A stretch of 64,000 nt of DNA from JALORV01 sp035498175 (GTDB lineage: Bacteria > Pseudomonadota > Gammaproteobacteria > Burkholderiales > Burkholderiaceae_F), in NCBI GenBank assembly GCA_035498175.1, contig DATKAJ010000072.1, positions 62,001 through 126,000 on the forward strand. Direction: 5' to 3'. The stretch's first letter is position 1. Each line of letters begins with the position of its first letter. The notes under the pieces are model-generated. The model worked only from the letters and a program-made list of their open reading frames with translations. It searched no databases and was not told the origin of the DNA. The position numbers and the translations under genes were made by a program. Shown here piece by piece: positions 8,452 to 17,111 of this stretch.

Positions 8452-9396
8452 ATGCCCCTCGAACTGCTGTTCGTCGTCGATCCGCTGGACCACCTCAAGG
8501 CCTACAAGGACACGAGCGTGGCGATGATGCGCGAGGCGGCGCGGCGCGGCCATGCGGTGTTTGCGGCGACGCTGGACGAACTCGCGGCCAGCGCGAACGT
8601 TGTAACGGCCCGCGCACACCGGCTCGAACTCGCGGCAGACGACCACGCTTGGTACGTCGACATCGGTGCATCTGAGCGAGCGCTGGCATCCTTTTCAGCG
8701 GTGCTGATGCGCAAGGACCCGCCGTTCGACGTCGAGTTTCTGAGCGCGACGCTGCTGCTGTCGCGCGCCGCGGCGCAGGGCGCGAAGATCGTCAACGACG
8801 CGCAGGCGCTGCGCGATCACAACGAGAAGCTCTCGATCCTCGAGTTCCCGCAGTTCACCGCGCCGACGCTGGTCACGCGCGAGGCCGAGCGCATCCGCGG
8901 CTTCTGGGCGGACCATGGCGACATCATCGTCAAGCCGCTCGACGGCATGGGTGGCACCGGTGTCTTTCGCATGAAGCCGGGGGATCCGAACGCCGGATCG
9001 ATTCTGGAGACCGTGACCGCGCACGGGACCCGCACCGCGATGGCGCAGAAGTTCATTCCCGAAATCCGCGATGGCGACAAGCGCGTGCTGGTCATCGACG
9101 GCGAGCCGGTGCCTTACTGCCTGGCTCGCATCCCGAAACCTGGCGAGACCCGCGGCAATCTTGCCGCGGGCGGCACCGGGAAAGCGCAGCGCATCAGTGC
9201 ACGCGACCGGCAGATCGCCGAGACAGTCGGCCGGGCGCTGCTGCCGCGCGGCCTGCGCCTGCTCGGCCTCGACGTCATCGGCGACTACCTCACGGAAATC
9301 AACGTCACCAGTCCAACCTGCTTCGTCGAGATCACCGAGCAGACCGGGTGCAATGTCGCCGGCCTTTTCATCGATGCTTTGGAGCGACCAACATGA
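8452..9396 (+). CDS. gshB: Glutathione synthase
   Basis: A 314-residue ATP-grasp ligase of normal GshB length. It has the N-terminal LFVVDPLDHLKAYKDTS block, the central VKPLDGMGGTGVFR nucleotide-binding loop and the C-terminal glutathione/Mg region ending in INVTSPTCFVEI. It adds glycine to gamma-glutamylcysteine. It lies directly behind gshA. The next gene (EIIA) begins about 120 bp later, possibly on the same transcript. Confidence 0.95.
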   Translation: MPLELLFVVDPLDHLKAYKDTSVAMMREAARRGHAVFAATLDELAASANVVTARAHRLELAADDHAWYVDIGASERALASFSAVLMRKDPPFDVEFLSATLLLSRAAAQGAKIVNDAQALRDHNEKLSILEFPQFTAPTLVTREAERIRGFWADHGDIIVKPLDGMGGTGVFRMKPGDPNAGSILETVTAHGTRTAMAQKFIPEIRDGDKRVLVIDGEPVPYCLARIPKPGETRGNLAAGGTGKAQRISARDRQIAETVGRALLPRGLRLLGLDVIGDYLTEINVTSPTCFVEITEQTGCNVAGLFIDALERPT

Positions 9397-9517
9397 GATG
9401 TCTGGCGAGCTCTTGTTCTCCACGCGCCTTCATCGCCGCCCGAAGGGCGCGCGCCACTTCAAACGCGCGAGCTGCGCGTGCAACGCAAGGTGTCGCGTAC
9501 ACCGAGTGCACAAGCAT

Positions 9518-9982
9518 ATGACCGGCCTCCTGATAATTGCCCACGCCCCGCTCGCGAGCGCGCTTGCGCACTGCGCCGAGCACGTCTACACGTGCGAGCC
9601 CGGTATGGCGCGTGCCAACGTGCGCGCACTCGATGTCGAACCCGAAGCGCCGCCGGAAGAACTGTTCGCCCGTGCACAGGCGCTGATGAAAGAGGTCGAC
9701 GCAGGTGCCGGCGTGCTGGTGCTGACCGATGCCTTCGGCGCGACGCCCGGAAACCTGGCGTCGCGCCTGAACGAGCCCGGTCGCGTCGCCGTCGTTGCTG
9801 GAGTCAATCTGCCGATGCTGCTGCGTGCGGTGTGCTACCGCGGAGAATCACTGGCCGATGTCGCGGCGAAGGCGCTCGCTGGCGGACAGCAGGGCATGAT
9901 GCAGGTGGCATCGACAGCGGTGCAGAACCAGGGCTACAAACCGCAGGGCAATGATTACCAGAGACTTCACCATCAGCAATAA
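9518..9982 (+). CDS. PTS mannose-family EIIA component
   Basis: A 154-residue EIIA-Man domain protein. The phospho-acceptor His9 sits in the typical N-terminal strand LLIIAHAPLASAL, and the block LVLTDAFGATPGNLA matches the family. The ATG at 9518 is the only start that gives the domain its normal N-terminus. It overlaps the HPr start by 32 bases, so the two are translationally coupled. No EIIB, EIIC or EIID genes are present, as is usual in betaproteobacteria, where this chain is regarded as regulatory. Confidence 0.9.
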   Translation: MTGLLIIAHAPLASALAHCAEHVYTCEPGMARANVRALDVEPEAPPEELFARAQALMKEVDAGAGVLVLTDAFGATPGNLASRLNEPGRVAVVAGVNLPMLLRAVCYRGESLADVAAKALAGGQQGMMQVASTAVQNQGYKPQGNDYQRLHHQQ

Positions 9983-10220
9983 GCTCGGATTGCACGCCCG
10001 CCCTTCGGCGCAGATCACGCAGGTGGCGAGCCGCTACGCCTCCGAGGTCTGGCTCGCCAAGAATGGCCGGCGCGTCAATGCGAAGTCGATCATGGGCGTG
10101 ATGATGCTGGCGGCGGGTCAGGGCAGCGTGCTGACGGTCGAAGCCGACGGGGACGACGCCGCCGCCGCGGTGGATGCGATCGGGCAGCTGATCGAGACCC
10201 GCTTCGGCGAGTACGAGTAG
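9951..10220 (+). CDS. ptsH: PTS phosphocarrier protein HPr
   Basis: An 89-residue HPr. The catalytic His15 is in GLHARPSA and the regulatory Ser46 is in NAKSIMGVM, the target of HPr kinase/phosphorylase in organisms that have it. It passes phosphate from EI to EIIA. It starts inside the EIIA gene and is followed nine bases later by ptsI. No hprK lies in the window. Confidence 0.95.
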   Translation: MITRDFTISNKLGLHARPSAQITQVASRYASEVWLAKNGRRVNAKSIMGVMMLAAGQGSVLTVEADGDDAAAAVDAIGQLIETRFGEYE

Positions 10221-10229
10221 GGTGAGCGA

Positions 10230-12044
10230 GTGACCGAGGAGGCGAAACGGCGGACGCTGGCGGGCATTGGAGTCGCCCGCGGCATCGCGTTTGGCCGCGC
10301 CCACCTGCTGGCGCCCTCTGAACTCGAAGTGCGGCAGACCACGATCGAGCGGCGCGATGTCGTGCACGAAATCGCGCGGCTGACACGCGCATTCGCCGCG
10401 GTGCGCGACGAGCTGGACGAGCTGAAGTCCGGCATTGCGCCGGACGCGCCGACGGAGGTGCGGGCGTTCCTCGACCTGCATCGACTGATCCTCGACGACG
10501 CGCTGCTCGCCGAAGCGCCGCGCGACCTGATCCGCACCCGGCTGATGAACGCGGAGTGGGCGTTGACGATCCAGCTCGAGGAGGTGTGCCGGCAGTTCGA
10601 GGCGATCGACGACGAATACCTGCGCGAGCGTTCAACGGATGTCCGGCAGGTGGTCGAGCGCGTGCTGAACGCGCTGGCCGAGGGGCGACCGTCGCGGGTC
10701 GCACTGCCAAAGAAGCTCGCCGCCGGCGAGCGGCTGGTGCTGGTTGCACGCGACCTCGCACCGGCCGACGTGCTGCACCTGAAGGACCGCGCCGATCTCG
10801 AACTCGCCGGCTTCGTCACCGAACTCGGCGGGCCGACCTCGCATACGGCCATCCTTGCCCGCAGCTTCGGACTGCCGGCCATCGTCGGGGCCGACGGCGC
10901 GCGCCAGCTGATCGCGGAAGACGAGCTCGTCGTCATCGATGCCGATTCCGACCTTGTCGTGATCGAACCTTCGGCCGACGAGCTGCATGAATTCCGGCGC
11001 CGTGCGCGAGTGCAGGCCGAGCACCACTCGCAGCTGCGGAAGCTGCGCGGCAAGATCGCGCGCACGCGCGACGGCATCGCAATCGACCTGCTCGCCAACA
11101 TCGAGCTGCCGGAGGACGCGCGCGATGCGCTCGAGGCCGGCGCGGACGGCATCGGCCTGTTTCGCTCGGAATTCCTGTTCATGGACCGCGACGAGCTGCC
11201 GTCGGAAGACGAACAGTTCGAGGCGTACGCCAGAGTCGCGCGGGTGATGAAGGGCAAGCCGGTGGTGATCCGCACGCTGGATATCGGGGCCGACAAGGTT
11301 CTGACCGAGACAGCGCGCGAGAGTCTCGGCATGGGCCGGGGTGCGCCGCGGCCAGAGTCGAACCCGGCACTCGGCCTGCGCGCAATCCGCTACTGCCTCG
11401 CGTATCCCGACCTGTTCCTGACGCAGCTGCGCGCGATCCTGCGTGCGTCGGAGCACGGCACCGTGCGCATCCTGATCCCGATGCTCGCCCACGTGCATGA
11501 GATCGAGCAGGCGGCCGCGTTCGTCGCACGCGCCAGAGAAGAGCTCAAGGAGCGTAGACAGAGATTCGATGCACGCATCCAGCTCGGCGGCATGATCGAG
11601 GTGCCGGCGGCCGCGTTGTCGCTGCCCGAATTCGTGCGGAGGCTCAAGTTCCTGTCGATCGGCACCAACGACCTGATCCAGTACACGCTGGCGATCGACC
11701 GGACGGACAGCACCGTGGCCCATCTGTACGACCAGATGCATCCAGCGGTGCTGCGGCTCATCGCGCAGACCATCCGCACCGGTACCCGGTCGCGCGTGCC
11801 GGTGTCGGTCTGTGGAGAACTCGCCGGCGAACTCGAGATGACCGAGTTGCTGCTCGGCATGGGACTGCGGCAGTTCTCGATGCATCCGTCGCAGATCCTG
11901 CCGGTAAAGGAGCGATTGTTCGAGCTGTCGTTCAAGGACTCGGGTCGTTTTGCCGGCCGCGTCCTGCGCATGTCGGACCCGATGAGGATCCGCGGCGTGC
12001 TGCAGCGGGAAATGAAGCCCGCGGCGCCGGCCGTACTGCAGTAG
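10230..12044 (+). CDS. ptsI: PTS enzyme I (phosphoenolpyruvate-protein phosphotransferase)
   Basis: A 604-residue enzyme I, slightly longer than the E. coli protein (575). The phosphohistidine is His205 in GGPTSHTAILARS; the C-terminal PEP-binding barrel contains GLFRSEFLFMDR, SIGTNDLIQYTLAIDR and the proton donor Cys528 in VSVCGE. It autophosphorylates with PEP and feeds HPr. The GTG at 10230 is used; no better start exists. It is the last gene of the EIIA-HPr-EI unit. Confidence 0.96.
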   Translation: MTEEAKRRTLAGIGVARGIAFGRAHLLAPSELEVRQTTIERRDVVHEIARLTRAFAAVRDELDELKSGIAPDAPTEVRAFLDLHRLILDDALLAEAPRDLIRTRLMNAEWALTIQLEEVCRQFEAIDDEYLRERSTDVRQVVERVLNALAEGRPSRVALPKKLAAGERLVLVARDLAPADVLHLKDRADLELAGFVTELGGPTSHTAILARSFGLPAIVGADGARQLIAEDELVVIDADSDLVVIEPSADELHEFRRRARVQAEHHSQLRKLRGKIARTRDGIAIDLLANIELPEDARDALEAGADGIGLFRSEFLFMDRDELPSEDEQFEAYARVARVMKGKPVVIRTLDIGADKVLTETARESLGMGRGAPRPESNPALGLRAIRYCLAYPDLFLTQLRAILRASEHGTVRILIPMLAHVHEIEQAAAFVARAREELKERRQRFDARIQLGGMIEVPAAALSLPEFVRRLKFLSIGTNDLIQYTLAIDRTDSTVAHLYDQMHPAVLRLIAQTIRTGTRSRVPVSVCGELAGELEMTELLLGMGLRQFSMHPSQILPVKERLFELSFKDSGRFAGRVLRMSDPMRIRGVLQREMKPAAPAVLQ

Positions 12045-12093
12045 GCGGCCCGTGCCGGCCAGGCCTCAACCGGGCGCCGCGGGCGCTCATCTC

Positions 12094-12471
12094 ATGCGCA
12101 GGATCTCCCGGCTCCTGGCCCTGGGTTGCTGGACAGCAGGGGCATTCGGACAGAGCTATATCTCGCCGATGGCACTCGTCGGTCGGTGGTCCAGTTCCGC
12201 CGGTGATCCGCATGGCGCCACGACCGTCGTCCTGACTCAGAACATGCAGTTTCGCGGCTTTTCGACTGCTGACGGGAAGACGTTCATCGATTTCGGTGGG
12301 GCCTGGGAGGTTTCGGGCAATACCGTGACCTGGCACTATGAAACGAGTTCCGGTTCTTCGCCGGCGGCTGGCACTACGGAGACGGACGAGATCGTCGCCG
12401 TCGACGCCTCGAGACTGGTCCTCCGATCGAAGTCCGCAGGCGCGCAGTTCGAGTTCATCAGAGAGCGCTAG
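12094..12471 (+). CDS. Small exported protein of unknown function
   Basis: A 125-residue protein with an N-terminal signal (RRISRLLALGCWTAGAFG), then a predicted beta-rich domain with paired strands (SPMALVGRWSSS, EVSGNTVTWHYETSS, RLVLRSKSAG), recalling small lipocalin-like domains. The Cys in LALGC is not in a good lipobox, so simple secretion is as likely as lipidation. The ATG at 12094 is chosen because it begins the signal peptide. It follows ptsI by 49 bases. No function can be given. Confidence 0.6.
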   Translation: MRRISRLLALGCWTAGAFGQSYISPMALVGRWSSSAGDPHGATTVVLTQNMQFRGFSTADGKTFIDFGGAWEVSGNTVTWHYETSSGSSPAAGTTETDEIVAVDASRLVLRSKSAGAQFEFIRER

Positions 12472-12594
12472 CTCTGCGACTGCTTGAAGCCCGCGCTGCT
12501 ACGCGCCATTCGCGCGGCTTGGCGTACGAGCGCTGCGGCGGGACTCCCGCAGCCGGCCCTGGACCGGCTCCGTCGACTTGGCGAGAATTTCTCG

Positions 12595-14133
12595 TCAGAC
12601 GGATCGAATGCGCAGTCCTTCAGGAACGACGTGCCTCTCGAGCAGTCCGAAGGCCCCCTGGATCGCCAGCGCGAGCACGGCAACCGGTATTGCCCCCGCT
12701 AGAAGCATCGTCTGATCGTTGAGCGCCAGGCCTGCGACGATGCGGTCGCCGAATCCTCCGGCGCCGATGAATGCAGCGATGGTCGCCGTTCCGACGCTCA
12801 CGACCGCCGAGGTCTTGATTCCGGCGAGCAGGGTCGGCATTGCAAGCGGCAGCTCGATGCGCCGCATGATGGTCGCGGGCCGAAGCCCGAGGGATTTCGC
12901 CGCCTCGATCATTTGGCGCGGGATCTGCGAGAGTCCGACCTGAGTATTGCGTACGATCGGAAGCAACGCATACAGCGTGAGCGCGATGAACGCCGGCACG
13001 ACGCCGATGCGTCCGGTGATCGGGATGAGAAATGCCAGCAGCGCCAGCGACGGAATCGTCTGGACGACCCCGGTCACGCCAAAAACGACCGGCGCAGTGG
13101 GTCGACGCCGCGCGGCGAGCAGACCCAGAGGGATGCCGATCGCACAACTCGCCGCGAGCGCGGCCAGCACGAGTCCGACATGTTCGAGCGCAAGCCGGCC
13201 CAGGTCTGGCGCGAAGAGGCGTTGCCAGAGCGTCGGGCGCATCAAAGAGTCCACTGCCGCGGCCGTACTCCTGCCCTGGACCTGTCGCGCGCTGAGCCAC
13301 TCCGACGCAATCGCGCCGATATCCTTGCCTTCGAGTTCGGCGCCGGCATTGAGCCGCCGCATCGCCGCGTCGTCGAGCGCGCCCTCGAGCCGCGCCAGCG
13401 CCGCCCACGCCCGCGGAAACCGCATCGGCACGTCTGCGCGATACAGGAGCACGGCGTCGTAACGCGGGAAGAATCCTGCGTCGTCGGCGAGCACGGTCAA
13501 CTGGTACTTGTCGAGCTTGGCGTCGGTGGTGTAGATGTCGATCACGTCGACCTGCCCGCCGGCAATCGCCTCGTAGGCGAGGCCATGGTCGAGCCCCTTC
13601 GGAGGGGGGAAGTGCAACCGGTAGGCGCGCTCCAGATTGGGCCAGCCATCGGCGCGGCCCAGAAACTCCTGCGACAGGCCGAGCCGCAGCCCGGGGTGCT
13701 GCCTCAGGTCCGAAATGCGCGCTAGACCGATTTCCCGCGCGTCACTGGAGCGCACTGCAAGCGCGTAGCTGTTGTTGAAGCCCAGCGGCACTGCCACTGC
13801 CAGTCCACGCGACGCAAGTCGCGCGTTCAGCTCAGCAAGCGGTGGCACCTCGGACAGTTTGAGGATCTCCCGCGCGATCGTGCCGGTGTATTCGGGATAG
13901 ACATCGACGCTGCGGCTTTCGAGCGCATTGAGCAGGATGGCCGTATTGCCCATTCCGCGCAGGTGTATCGCCGCGGTGGCTCCGGGACCCTGTGCAGCCC
14001 GCGTGATGATTTCACCGAGGATGTAGGACTCGGTGAAGCGCTTGGAACCGACCCGTAGCGGCTCCTCGGCCGGCGCGTTCACCACGGTCAATGCACCGAG
14101 CAGAAGCGCGAGCACCTTCGTCGCCGGGCTCAT
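12595..14133 (-). CDS. Osmoprotectant-type ABC transporter: binding protein fused to permease
   Basis: A 512-residue fusion. Residues 1-22 are a signal peptide; about 25-290 form an OpuAC-type glycine betaine/choline binding domain (VGSKRFTESYILGEI, DVYPEYTGTIAREIL). After a linker come about six membrane helices of the OpuBB/ProW permease class, with the loop IPRQMIEAAKSLGLRP contacting the ATPase and a C-terminal GLLERHVVPEGLRIRS. Known fusions such as OpuABC put the permease first; here the binding domain comes first. No ATPase gene lies nearby. The longer frame to 14313 lacks a signal peptide and is rejected. Confidence 0.85.
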   Translation of the reverse strand: MSPATKVLALLLGALTVVNAPAEEPLRVGSKRFTESYILGEIITRAAQGPGATAAIHLRGMGNTAILLNALESRSVDVYPEYTGTIAREILKLSEVPPLAELNARLASRGLAVAVPLGFNNSYALAVRSSDAREIGLARISDLRQHPGLRLGLSQEFLGRADGWPNLERAYRLHFPPPKGLDHGLAYEAIAGGQVDVIDIYTTDAKLDKYQLTVLADDAGFFPRYDAVLLYRADVPMRFPRAWAALARLEGALDDAAMRRLNAGAELEGKDIGAIASEWLSARQVQGRSTAAAVDSLMRPTLWQRLFAPDLGRLALEHVGLVLAALAASCAIGIPLGLLAARRRPTAPVVFGVTGVVQTIPSLALLAFLIPITGRIGVVPAFIALTLYALLPIVRNTQVGLSQIPRQMIEAAKSLGLRPATIMRRIELPLAMPTLLAGIKTSAVVSVGTATIAAFIGAGGFGDRIVAGLALNDQTMLLAGAIPVAVLALAIQGAFGLLERHVVPEGLRIRSV

Positions 14134-14366
14134 TTTTCGATCAACGCACCACCACCTGGAGCTCGGGGCGTTCCGAGGAGGGCGACCAGGCATTGGGCGA
14201 GATCTCGGTTCTACTCGGACGCACCGACGGCAGTATGACCGCGATCCGCCCGCCATGGCGACCCAAGCGCATCGTGTCGAGCGCAGGACGTCACCAAGTG
14301 GTGGTTGCGGCATCGGGAACGCATCCGCACTGGCGCTACGGCGCTGCTGGTTAGAATGACTGCATC

Positions 14367-15008
14367 ATGCATCCACTCCAGTCACTCTTCGACAACAACC
14401 GCGCATGGTCGCAGAGGATGCGCCGGAGCGATCCTGAATTCTTCGCGCGCCTGTCGCGCCAGCAGTCGCCGCGCTATCTCTGGATCGGCTGTGCGGACAG
14501 CCGGGTGCCGGCCAACGAAATCGTCGGTCTCCTGCCGGGCGAGCTCTTTGTCCATCGCAATGTCGCCAACGTCGTGGTGCACACCGACCTCAACTGCCTG
14601 TCGGTGATGCAGTTCGCGGTTGACGTGCTCAAGGTCGAGCACATCATCGTGTGCGGCCACTACGGCTGCAGCGGAGTGAGCGCGGCCCTCCACGACCGCC
14701 GCGTCGGACTCGCGGACAACTGGCTGCGGCACGTGCAGGATGTCCATCACAGGCACGAGGCGCGCGTCGCGGCGTGCGGGGATGCCGCGCGGCGCATCGA
14801 CCACCTGTGCGAACTCAACGTGATCGAACAGGTCGGGAACGTCTGCCAGGCCACGATCGTGCGCGATGCGTGGGATCGCGGCCAACCGCTCTCCGTCCAT
14901 GGCTGGGTGTACGGACTGGAGGACGGGCTCGTGCGCGACCTGCTGACCACGGTGACGAAACCCGAGGAAGTAGACGGTCAATGCCGGGCGGCGCTCGCCG
15001 CGTTGTAG
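14367..15008 (+). CDS. can: Beta-class carbonic anhydrase
   Basis: A 213-residue enzyme. The zinc ligands are Cys42, Asp44 (CADSRVP), His98 and Cys101 (CGHYGCSGV), all present, with the dimer contacts of the plant/E. coli Can type. It interconverts carbon dioxide and bicarbonate and supplies bicarbonate for carboxylations. It is divergent from the osmoprotectant transporter gene; I found no convincing promoter in the 230 bp between them. Confidence 0.96.
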   Translation: MHPLQSLFDNNRAWSQRMRRSDPEFFARLSRQQSPRYLWIGCADSRVPANEIVGLLPGELFVHRNVANVVVHTDLNCLSVMQFAVDVLKVEHIIVCGHYGCSGVSAALHDRRVGLADNWLRHVQDVHHRHEARVAACGDAARRIDHLCELNVIEQVGNVCQATIVRDAWDRGQPLSVHGWVYGLEDGLVRDLLTTVTKPEEVDGQCRAALAAL

Positions 15009-15100
15009 TCGGCGGAGCGCCCGTCACGGCAGGCTCGTCCTGATCGCGTCATCCGGGGCAGGGCCGCCAACAGCCGGATCTGCCTCGGAATCCATACGCA

Positions 15101-15126
15101 AAAAAAGGCCCGGCAACGCCGGGCCT
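15101..15126 (-). terminator. Intrinsic terminator of the SYLF-domain gene
   Basis: GGCCCGGC and GCCGGGCC pair over eight bases with a three-base loop. On the minus strand the hairpin is followed by a run of T residues (the A-run at 15101-15106). It lies about 20 bp behind the SYLF gene stop and between two convergent genes. Confidence 0.88.
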
Positions 15127-15147
15127 CTTGCCCGTTGTGGCCTCGAG

Positions 15148-15702
15148 CTAGTTGAGGTCCTTGTCTTTCCAGACCTTGGTGCCGCCGGCGGCCACGCCGG
15201 CCTGCAAACCGTTCGTGGTCAGCTGATAGAACTTGCCGCCGGTGAAGCTGCCGGCGCTTGCGTTCGCCGATCCCTTGCCCGTGGCGCCGGCGCCGGCAGA
15301 AGCGGCGGCGGAGGCATCCCAGCCCTTGTCGATGAACTGCTGCATGGCCGCCGGGGTGTCGAAGATGAACAGATAGCGCATATCCGAGGCTCCCATCTGC
15401 AGACCGGCACTGGCCTGCGCGAGCTCCATGAACGTGTCCTTCTTGGTCGCGTTGTCGTGCACGACGCCCTTGCCGCCGGCGCCGCCCACCAGGAAGCTGA
15501 TGCCGAACGTGGTGAACGTGGCATATCCGGGCGCTTTCTCGACCTGCCCCTTGAGCTTCGGATCCGCCTTGTAGAAGTCGGCCAGTGTGGTCTGCGCCGC
15601 CTTCAGCACTTCGTCCTGCTTGGCCTTGTCGGCCGCGCTCGCCGACGACAGACCAAACGCTACCAGCGCCGCGCTGGTGAACAGCCATTTCAGCAATTTC
15701 AT
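15148..15702 (-). CDS. SYLF (Ysc84-like) domain lipid-binding protein, exported
   Basis: A 184-residue protein with a signal peptide (MKLLKWLFTSAALVAFGLSS, cut after ASA) and a YSC84/SYLF domain: a helical front (DEVLKAAQTTLADFYKADP), GYATFTTFGISFLVGGAGGKGVV and the MGASDMRYLFIFDT strand. The SYLF fold binds phosphoinositides in eukaryotes; bacterial relatives are periplasmic or outer-membrane associated with unclear roles. A Ser/Ala/Gly-rich loop interrupts the C-terminal half. The ATG at 15702 is chosen for the signal peptide; the 36 extra codons upstream have no such character. Confidence 0.8.
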   Translation of the reverse strand: MKLLKWLFTSAALVAFGLSSASAADKAKQDEVLKAAQTTLADFYKADPKLKGQVEKAPGYATFTTFGISFLVGGAGGKGVVHDNATKKDTFMELAQASAGLQMGASDMRYLFIFDTPAAMQQFIDKGWDASAAASAGAGATGKGSANASAGSFTGGKFYQLTTNGLQAGVAAGGTKVWKDKDLN

Positions 15703-15840
15703 CTGGGTTTCCTTTCCCTTGCCGGACTCAAATCCAGTGCCGGCCCACGCGAGCCGGCTGACGATCCGTGCCCGGAGTTTAACTCGGCGCGACTCGCGGC
15801 CGTTTGACATGCGCCGAGGCTCAACCTACCCTTTGCGCTT

Positions 15841-15907
15841 CGCGCCGATTTGCCGACTCGCTTGCGGGCGCGTGAGGGGCAGCCCTCCAAAATCCGCTAA
15901 AGAGGTC
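15841..15907 (+). ncRNA. SAM-II riboswitch upstream of metX
   Basis: P1 is formed by CGCGCC (15841-15846) and GGCGCG (15867-15872), enclosing the conserved GATTTG...CTTGC loop. The invariant GCTAAAG is at 15896-15902. Between them is an added five-pair hairpin GAGGG/CCCTC (15874-15887), which standard SAM-II RNAs lack. The 3' side GAGGTC can pair back with GACTC at 15855-15859, the expected pseudoknot P2. SAM-II RNAs bind S-adenosylmethionine and repress methionine genes; the position before metX fits exactly. Confidence 0.82.
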
Positions 15908-15923
15908 AGGTAGGTATCTTTTG

Positions 15924-15957
15924 ACCCGAGCCGGCTGTGCGCCCCTCGGGTTTTTTG
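15924..15957 (+). terminator. Leader terminator between the SAM-II RNA and metX
   Basis: ACCCGAG (15924-15930) pairs with CTCGGGT (15945-15951), and a T-run follows (15951-15956), all before the metX start. It fits transcription attenuation. A competing pairing GGTCA (15904-15908) with TGACC (15922-15926) would disrupt it, and its left arm overlaps the riboswitch P2 strand, giving a simple switch. The pairing is seen; the mechanism is inferred. Confidence 0.75.
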
Positions 15958-15962
15958 TTGCC

Positions 15963-17111
15963 GTGCGGTTGGAAACCAGTCCCCGATCTGTCGGAATCGT
16001 CACGCCGCAGACACTGCGATTCGACGAGCCGCTGGCACTGACCAGTGGCGCGTCGATCGCTGATTATGAGCTGACGATCGAAACCTACGGCACGCTGAAC
16101 GCCGACCGCAGCAATGCGGTGCTCGTTTGCCATGCGCTGAATGCCTCGCACCACGTCGCCGGCACCTATGCCGACGATCCGACGCAGATCGGCTGGTGGG
16201 ACAGCATGGTCGGACCGGGCAAACCCGTCGACACCGAGCGGTTGTTCGTCGTCGGCGTCAACAATCTGGGCTCATGTTTCGGCTCCACCGGACCGATGTC
16301 GATCGATCCGGCCAGCGGAACGCCGTACGGGGCGCGCTTTCCTGTCGTGACCGTCGAGGATTGGGTGCATGCCCAGGCCCGCGTCGCCGACGCGCTCGGC
16401 ATCGACTGCTGGGCCGCGGTGATGGGCGGCTCGCTCGGCGGCATGCAGGCGCTCTCATGGGCGATCCAGTACCCGCAGCGGCTGCGCCACTGCGTCGCGA
16501 TCGCTGCTGCGCCGAAGCTGTCCGCGCAGAACATCGCGTTCAACGAAGTGGCGCGTACCGCGATCCGCTCCGATCCGGACTTTCACGGCGGCAATTACTA
16601 CGCTGAACACGTTGTGCCGCGCCGTGGCCTGCGGGTCGCGCGCATGATCGGCCACATCACTTACCTGTCCGGCGCTGACATGGCCGAGAAGTTCGGGCGG
16701 TCGATGCGCGGCGACGACTATCAGTTTCACTACGACGTCGAGTTCGAGGTCGAGCGCTACCTGCGCTACCAGGGCGACAAGTTCTCCGAATATTTCGACG
16801 CCAACACCTACCTGCTGATCACGCGCGCGCTGGACTACTTCGATCCCGCCCGGTTCACCGGCGGTGACCTCGCACGCGCGCTCGCGCCTGCCACGGCGCG
16901 CTTCCTGGTCGCGAGCTTCAGCACCGACTGGCGCTTTCCACCGGAACGCTCGCGCGAGATCGTCGAGGCGCTGATCAGAAGCGGTCGCGACGTCGCGTAC
17001 GCGGAGATCGACGCACCGCACGGCCACGACGCGTTTCTGCTCGAAGATCCGCGCTATCACCGCGTGGTGCGCGCGTACTTCGACAACATCGCGAGGGAGT
17101 GCGGACAGTGA
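15963..17111 (+). CDS. metX: Homoserine O-acyltransferase (MetX)
   Basis: A 382-residue alpha/beta-hydrolase-fold acyltransferase. The nucleophile Ser157 is in GGSLGGMQA; the acid and His regions are STDWRFPPER and DAPHGHDAFLL. It activates homoserine for methionine synthesis by acetylation; some MetX proteins linked to metW use succinyl-CoA, and sequence alone does not settle this. I choose GTG at 15963 because it follows the leader terminator and gives the family N-terminus SVGIVTPQ; the TTG at 15921 would translate through the terminator. The last codon and stop come from an insert (see repeats), which changes the final residue to Gln. Confidence 0.94.
   Translation: MRLETSPRSVGIVTPQTLRFDEPLALTSGASIADYELTIETYGTLNADRSNAVLVCHALNASHHVAGTYADDPTQIGWWDSMVGPGKPVDTERLFVVGVNNLGSCFGSTGPMSIDPASGTPYGARFPVVTVEDWVHAQARVADALGIDCWAAVMGGSLGGMQALSWAIQYPQRLRHCVAIAAAPKLSAQNIAFNEVARTAIRSDPDFHGGNYYAEHVVPRRGLRVARMIGHITYLSGADMAEKFGRSMRGDDYQFHYDVEFEVERYLRYQGDKFSEYFDANTYLLITRALDYFDPARFTGGDLARALAPATARFLVASFSTDWRFPPERSREIVEALIRSGRDVAYAEIDAPHGHDAFLLEDPRYHRVVRAYFDNIARECGQ
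17056..17106 (+). repeat. 51-bp direct repeat, copy 1 (3' end of metX)
   Basis: The 51 bases from ATCACCGCG to GTGCGGAC are identical to 17214-17264. Copy 1 encodes the last 16 or so residues of MetX and also carries the GAGGGAG ribosome site that once served metW. Only the base before and the base after the repeat differ. Confidence 0.95.

Noticed and set aside
6895..8646. A 583-residue minus-strand open frame across gshA
   Set aside because: Antisense to a clearly conserved ligase; low-complexity Arg/Asp composition and no recognisable start or motif.
12472..12594. Possible small gene between the exported protein and the osmoprotectant transporter
   Set aside because: Only overlapping Arg-rich frames exist here; no ribosome site or domain, so I list nothing.
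15921..15962. Upstream TTG start for metX
   Set aside because: It would translate through the leader terminator hairpin and T-run; the GTG at 15963 gives the family N-terminus.
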